9,164 nt of DNA from Microbacteriaceae bacterium (GTDB lineage Bacteria; Actinomycetota; Actinomycetes; Actinomycetales; Microbacteriaceae), in assembly GCA_024639925.1 (NCBI GenBank), contig JAHEGA010000040.1:1-9164 (forward strand), read 5' to 3'. Positions within the stretch are counted from its first letter, which is position 1; every line of letters starts with the position of its first letter. Both the position numbers and the translations under genes were made by a program. Positions 6,523-9,164 of this stretch are shown here, piece by piece. The notes under the pieces were generated by a model that was not told where the DNA came from, made no database searches, and was given only the letters and a program-made list of their open reading frames with translations.

Positions 6523-6828
6523 ATGACCACAGCACGGGTAAATCTCTTTGAAACAGCAGATTCTGGCATCACCGACATGATGGAAGGACCCTGGAAGGCG
6601 ATTCAGGTTCTGACCCTCGGTGCCCAGGAAACAACGACCTTGACCACTCAGGGCGAGGAACACTGCGTGTTCACCGTGGACGGGTCAGCCACAGTGAGCG
6701 AACCCGACGGCCGGTCCTGGAAGTTCAGCAAAGGAGACACCGTATCTCTGCCCCTGGGCGGGGAATGCACCATCACCGCAGGCGATGATGGGTTTCGCTA
6801 CCTCATCATTTCCATGCGCGTCGACTAG
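6523..6828 (+). CDS. Small cupin-like protein lacking the metal-binding histidines
   Basis: The 101-residue product looks like a minimal single beta-barrel: alternating short strands with Gly33, a VDGS turn at 52-55, and KGDTVSLPLGG (70-80), which keeps the G-x5-P spacing of cupin motif 2. The motif 1 histidines are replaced by Thr39 and Thr41, and the motif 2 histidine region reads ECT. A canonical metal site is therefore absent. The ATG at 6523 has AAGGAA (6512-6517) 5 bases upstream and lies 9 bases after the preceding cupin stop, so co-translation is likely. It could be a structural partner, a ligand-binding sensor or a metal-independent isomerase. The cupin call is from pattern only and is less certain than for its neighbour. 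The stop is 14 bases from the convergent M24 gene. Confidence 0.7.
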   Translation: MTTARVNLFETADSGITDMMEGPWKAIQVLTLGAQETTTLTTQGEEHCVFTVDGSATVSEPDGRSWKFSKGDTVSLPLGGECTITAGDDGFRYLIISMRVD

Positions 6829-6842
6829 CGCACAAAGCCGAC

Positions 6843-8129
6843 TCAGTAGGGGTTCGCGACGAAGAGCTCTTGCGCGGGGAATCGTGTCAAAACCTCAGCG
6901 CCCTTCTCGGTAATCACCACTTCTTCTTCTATGCGAGCCGCCGAAACACCGTCGGAGGCGGGGCAGTACGTCTCGAGGGCGAACACCATGCCCGCCTCGA
7001 TTTCGACGGGTTTCGTCATCGAGTTCAAGCGGGAAATGATGGGGCGCTCGTGAAGACCCAGGCCCAAACCGTGGCCGAATTGAAGACCAAAGGCATCCAT
7101 CTCATTAGCAAACCCGAATTCCTGAGCTTTGGGCCACAGGGCAGCCACCTCGTCGGTGCCAACACCGGGTCGCACCTTGTCGATGGCGAGATCCATCCAC
7201 TCGCGGGCTTTCCGGTAAGCATCGTGCTGAGGCGCGGTAGAGCTGCCGACCGAAAATGTTCGGTAGTAACAGGTGCGGTATCCGTTAAACGAGTGAATGA
7301 TGTCAAAGAACGCCTGGTCACCGGGACGAATAATCTTGTCCGTGAAGTTGTGGGGGTGGGGGTTGCACCTCTCCCCCGACACGGCGTTAATGGCCTCAAC
7401 CTGGTCAGAGCCCATCTCATAGAGACGCTTTGACGCCAGTGCAACAATCTCGTTCTCGCGAATGCCCGGTTTCAACACATCCACGATGTCTTGGTACACG
7501 CCATCCACCATTGCGGCAGCTTGAGAGAGCAACATGATCTCATCGGGCGACTTAATGGCTCGGGCATCCAGCATGTGTTGCTGAATATCGACGACCTTGA
7601 GCCCTTGGGCCTGCATTTCGAACAAAAACGCCGGCTCGACGAGGTCGACACCGATAGGGTCGTCGACCACGCCCGCGTCCGTCAGCATGCCCTTAATCAC
7701 CGTGACAGCTTCTTTCATGAGGCCAACATCGGGCGAAATAGCGCCTCTCAGCCCCAGCATTCCGGCGTGCGAGTGGCCCTCGTGCAACCAGGGAGCAAAC
7801 AGCCGGTGATGCTTAGCCGCAGACCCAAAGTCCCACAGATGGGGCTTGCCGTCGGGCATGAGGAGCGCGTAGCGGGACATTTTGTCGCCCAGTGCCCCGC
7901 CTATCCAGGTCTGGGTCGTGTAGCGGATGTTGTAAAAGTCAAAAAGCAGAAAGGCGCCACATTCACTGGCCTCGAGAGACTTCATTGCTCGATCGAGGCG
8001 GTAGGCACGCAGGCGGTGGAAATCAACACGCTGTTCGTAGTCGACGCCCATCGAACCGTGCGCAGGGATCTGGCGGTTCGCAAAGTCAAGGGCAGGGACA
8101 AGGGGTGCTGGAGTGAATTCGGAAGTCAT
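6843..8129 (-). CDS. M24/creatinase-fold (pita-bread) hydrolase-like protein with altered metal site
   Basis: This complete 428-residue protein has an N-terminal creatinase-like domain (about 36-190, with LLFDFYNIRYTT at 61-72) and a C-terminal pita-bread domain (about 195-428). The M24 metal residues are Asp276, His353 (FGHGLGLG), Glu386 (FALETY) and Glu401 (RIEEEVV), with the helper His360 of the HE-x-P motif. The second Asp, expected 11 residues after Asp276 in the GYxxDxxRT motif, is Cys287 (GYRTCYYRT). The family includes aminopeptidase P, prolidase, creatinase, ectoine hydrolase DoeA and DMSP lyase DddP. Within it, catabolic members are found beside transporters and oxidoreductases, as here. 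The N-terminal NIRY and the SGxRxNP stretch (251-257) recall DddP-like proteins (from memory), but DddP's catalytic Asp position is His360. The likely role is hydrolysis or elimination on a small imported molecule rather than peptide cleavage. The ATG at 8129 has only a weak AAAGAA ribosome site. It probably reads through from the binding-protein gene. Confidence 0.87.
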   Translation of the reverse strand: MTSEFTPAPLVPALDFANRQIPAHGSMGVDYEQRVDFHRLRAYRLDRAMKSLEASECGAFLLFDFYNIRYTTQTWIGGALGDKMSRYALLMPDGKPHLWDFGSAAKHHRLFAPWLHEGHSHAGMLGLRGAISPDVGLMKEAVTVIKGMLTDAGVVDDPIGVDLVEPAFLFEMQAQGLKVVDIQQHMLDARAIKSPDEIMLLSQAAAMVDGVYQDIVDVLKPGIRENEIVALASKRLYEMGSDQVEAINAVSGERCNPHPHNFTDKIIRPGDQAFFDIIHSFNGYRTCYYRTFSVGSSTAPQHDAYRKAREWMDLAIDKVRPGVGTDEVAALWPKAQEFGFANEMDAFGLQFGHGLGLGLHERPIISRLNSMTKPVEIEAGMVFALETYCPASDGVSAARIEEEVVITEKGAEVLTRFPAQELFVANPY

Positions 8130-8196
8130 GACAGTTCTTTCACAAGAGAGTTTCGGCTCACCCGTTTGGGGAGAGGGCAGTGCTGCTTGTGCGAGT

Positions 8197-8228
8197 GTTC
8201 TGGGAGGGCCCGCAGGCCCTCCCAGAAC
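8197..8228 (-). terminator. Strong GC-rich hairpin between binding-protein and M24 genes (partial terminator or mRNA-stability element)
   Basis: GTTCTGGGAGGGCC (8197-8210) and GGCCCTCCCAGAAC (8215-8228) form a perfect 14-bp stem with loop CGCA. A G-U and a G-C pair can extend it to 16 bp. It begins about 30 bases after the binding-protein stop. No U-run follows on either strand, so it is either a U-less actinobacterial terminator or an element that protects the binding-protein mRNA and lowers expression of the downstream M24 gene. No promoter is obvious in 8130-8196. Confidence 0.65.
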
Positions 8229-8258
8229 GCACGCTGGTACTACAACCGGGTTAGCGGT

Positions 8259-9164
8259 TTACCATTCAGGAGCCACATCGGCGTCCGAGGCGTTCGCTGC
8301 CGTCACCTTGGGGTTAGGCATGTAGAGAACGGATCCCTCGTCGTCGCGACCCTGGCTGGTTGCACCGGTCATGGCGTTGTAGATACCGACAACAGCGTTC
8401 TCGCCATCCCATGAGGAGGACTGGAACACGGTGCCATCGAGCTCTCCACTAATAACCAGTGGGTTACCCAGGAAGGTGTTTCCGATGGAGGTGATGAAGA
8501 AGTCGGCAGGGTCAAGGTCACGTGCCTTGAGTGCGTCGATTCCACCCTTGATCATCGAGTCGTCAGCAGCGTACATACCCTGCACGTTCTCAACGCCCAC
8601 CGAGGTCAGCATTTCGGAAGCAGCAATCTGCGACTTGTCCGGTACCCAGTCACCAGGCTGTTCAGCCAAGATGGTCACGTTCGGGCAGTCCGAAGCAATG
8701 GTTTCGCGGAAACCGTCGCCACGCAGCGTTGCCACCGAGTTACCGGTCACACCGTTGATCTGGATGATGCCGATCTCGGCGCCGTCCACGATCTCACACA
8801 TGATCTCTGCCGATGCTGCGCCCTGTCCGTAGCTGTCCGTTCCGGAGTAGCCGTAGGTGAGGGGTGCATCTTCGGGGTTCACGTCAGCGTTGGTGACCCA
8901 CACGGGGATACCAGCCGCGTCAGCTGCCTCGAGGCAGGGACGAATGGTGTCAGCAATTGCTGGCCAGAGGATGATGCCATCAGGCTGAGCTGCAACGGCA
9001 ACCTCACACTCAGAAGCTTGCTTGTCACCGTCGTACTCGGAGTTGGTGATGGTCAGGTTGATACCGAGCTCAGCAGCCTTTGCCTCCATGGGGGGCAGGT
9101 AGGTGGTGCCGTAGGCCTGGTCGTTACCCTGGGGAAGAAGTGCGTACACGTCGAAGGTCTCTTC
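8259..9164 (-). CDS. Sugar-type ABC transporter substrate-binding protein (RbsB-like fold), 5' end cut by window edge
   Basis: The 301 visible residues form a type I periplasmic binding protein related to the ribose/LacI-type group. Segments include YALLPQGNDQAYGTTY near the visible start, a segment beginning PDGIILWPAI (about 61-70), AAGIPVWVTNADV, GYSGTDSYGQGAA, and a C-terminal lobe with YAADDSMIKGGIDALKARD. The open frame continues to the right edge, so the signal peptide or lipobox and the start codon lie outside the window. The protein should sit outside the membrane and hand a solute to an ABC permease. It has four cysteines, two of which (visible residues 53 and 77) lie close in the N-terminal lobe. 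An ATPase and permease are not in view and may be encoded beyond the right edge. It is directly upstream of the M24 gene on the same strand, separated by a strong hairpin. The ligand is unknown; sugars, polyols and other small polar compounds are all used in this family. Confidence 0.9.
   Translation of the reverse strand, partial: EETFDVYALLPQGNDQAYGTTYLPPMEAKAAELGINLTITNSEYDGDKQASECEVAVAAQPDGIILWPAIADTIRPCLEAADAAGIPVWVTNADVNPEDAPLTYGYSGTDSYGQGAASAEIMCEIVDGAEIGIIQINGVTGNSVATLRGDGFRETIASDCPNVTILAEQPGDWVPDKSQIAASEMLTSVGVENVQGMYAADDSMIKGGIDALKARDLDPADFFITSIGNTFLGNPLVISGELDGTVFQSSSWDGENAVVGIYNAMTGATSQGRDDEGSVLYMPNPKVTAANASDADVAPEW

Noticed and set aside
6843..8129. M24 protein as a DMSP lyase (DddP)
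   Set aside because: The N-terminal NIRY and SGxRxNP stretches recall DddP, but the position of DddP's catalytic Asp appears to be His360 here and a metal Asp is Cys. No acrylate-specific genes are nearby.
6843..8129. M24 protein as ectoine hydrolase DoeA
   Set aside because: The expected neighbours DoeB, DoeC and DoeD, or ectoine uptake genes, are absent; the binding protein is of the sugar-type family.
7491..8414. A 307-codon plus-strand open frame across the M24 gene and hairpin
   Set aside because: It is antisense to M24 and to the end of the binding-protein gene. The product has no recognisable fold, and both minus-strand genes show clear family motifs.

Overview
The window looks like a catabolic gene cluster from an actinobacterium. 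Supporting signs are the moderately high G+C, GTG starts with good Shine-Dalgarno sequences, and an aldehyde dehydrogenase that closely resembles, from memory, mycobacterial succinate-semialdehyde dehydrogenase GabD1. A more precise placement, for example an aquatic Microbacteriaceae, would be a guess. No IS element, tRNA, rRNA, CRISPR array or phage gene is visible, and composition looks uniform.

Layout from left to right: (a) 1-1618, minus strand, a thiamine-diphosphate E1 dehydrogenase with alpha and beta parts fused in one chain, cut by the left edge; (b) 1619-1785, a divergent regulatory region holding two related palindromic motifs exactly 63 bp apart; (c) 1786-5269, plus strand, a tightly packed four-gene operon of VOC/glyoxalase-fold metalloprotein, GntR/FCD regulator, GabD1-like aldehyde dehydrogenase and beta-hydroxyacid-dehydrogenase-family reductase; (d) 5272-5994, minus strand, a classical SDR dehydrogenase ending 2 bp from the operon; (e) 5995-6105, a second divergent regulatory region; (f) 6106-6828, plus strand, two small cupins; (g) 6843-9164, minus strand, an M24/creatinase-fold protein preceded by a sugar-type ABC substrate-binding protein that is cut by the right edge, with a strong hairpin between them.

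Working model (inference): the binding protein delivers a small carbohydrate-like or amino-/amide-containing solute. The M24 protein, cupin and VOC protein carry out C-N or C-C cleavage or isomerisation. The SDR and beta-HAD enzyme interconvert hydroxy and oxo groups. The aldehyde dehydrogenase oxidises a semialdehyde to an acid, and the E1 enzyme decarboxylates a 2-oxo acid. The GntR/FCD protein probably senses an acidic intermediate and controls the divergent E1/VOC promoters. The substrate cannot be named from sequence alone.

The points most worth a second look are the M24 protein, whose second canonical metal-binding Asp is Cys; the helically phased operator pair; the fused E1 with no E2/E3 in view; and a cupin pair in which the second member has lost its metal ligands.
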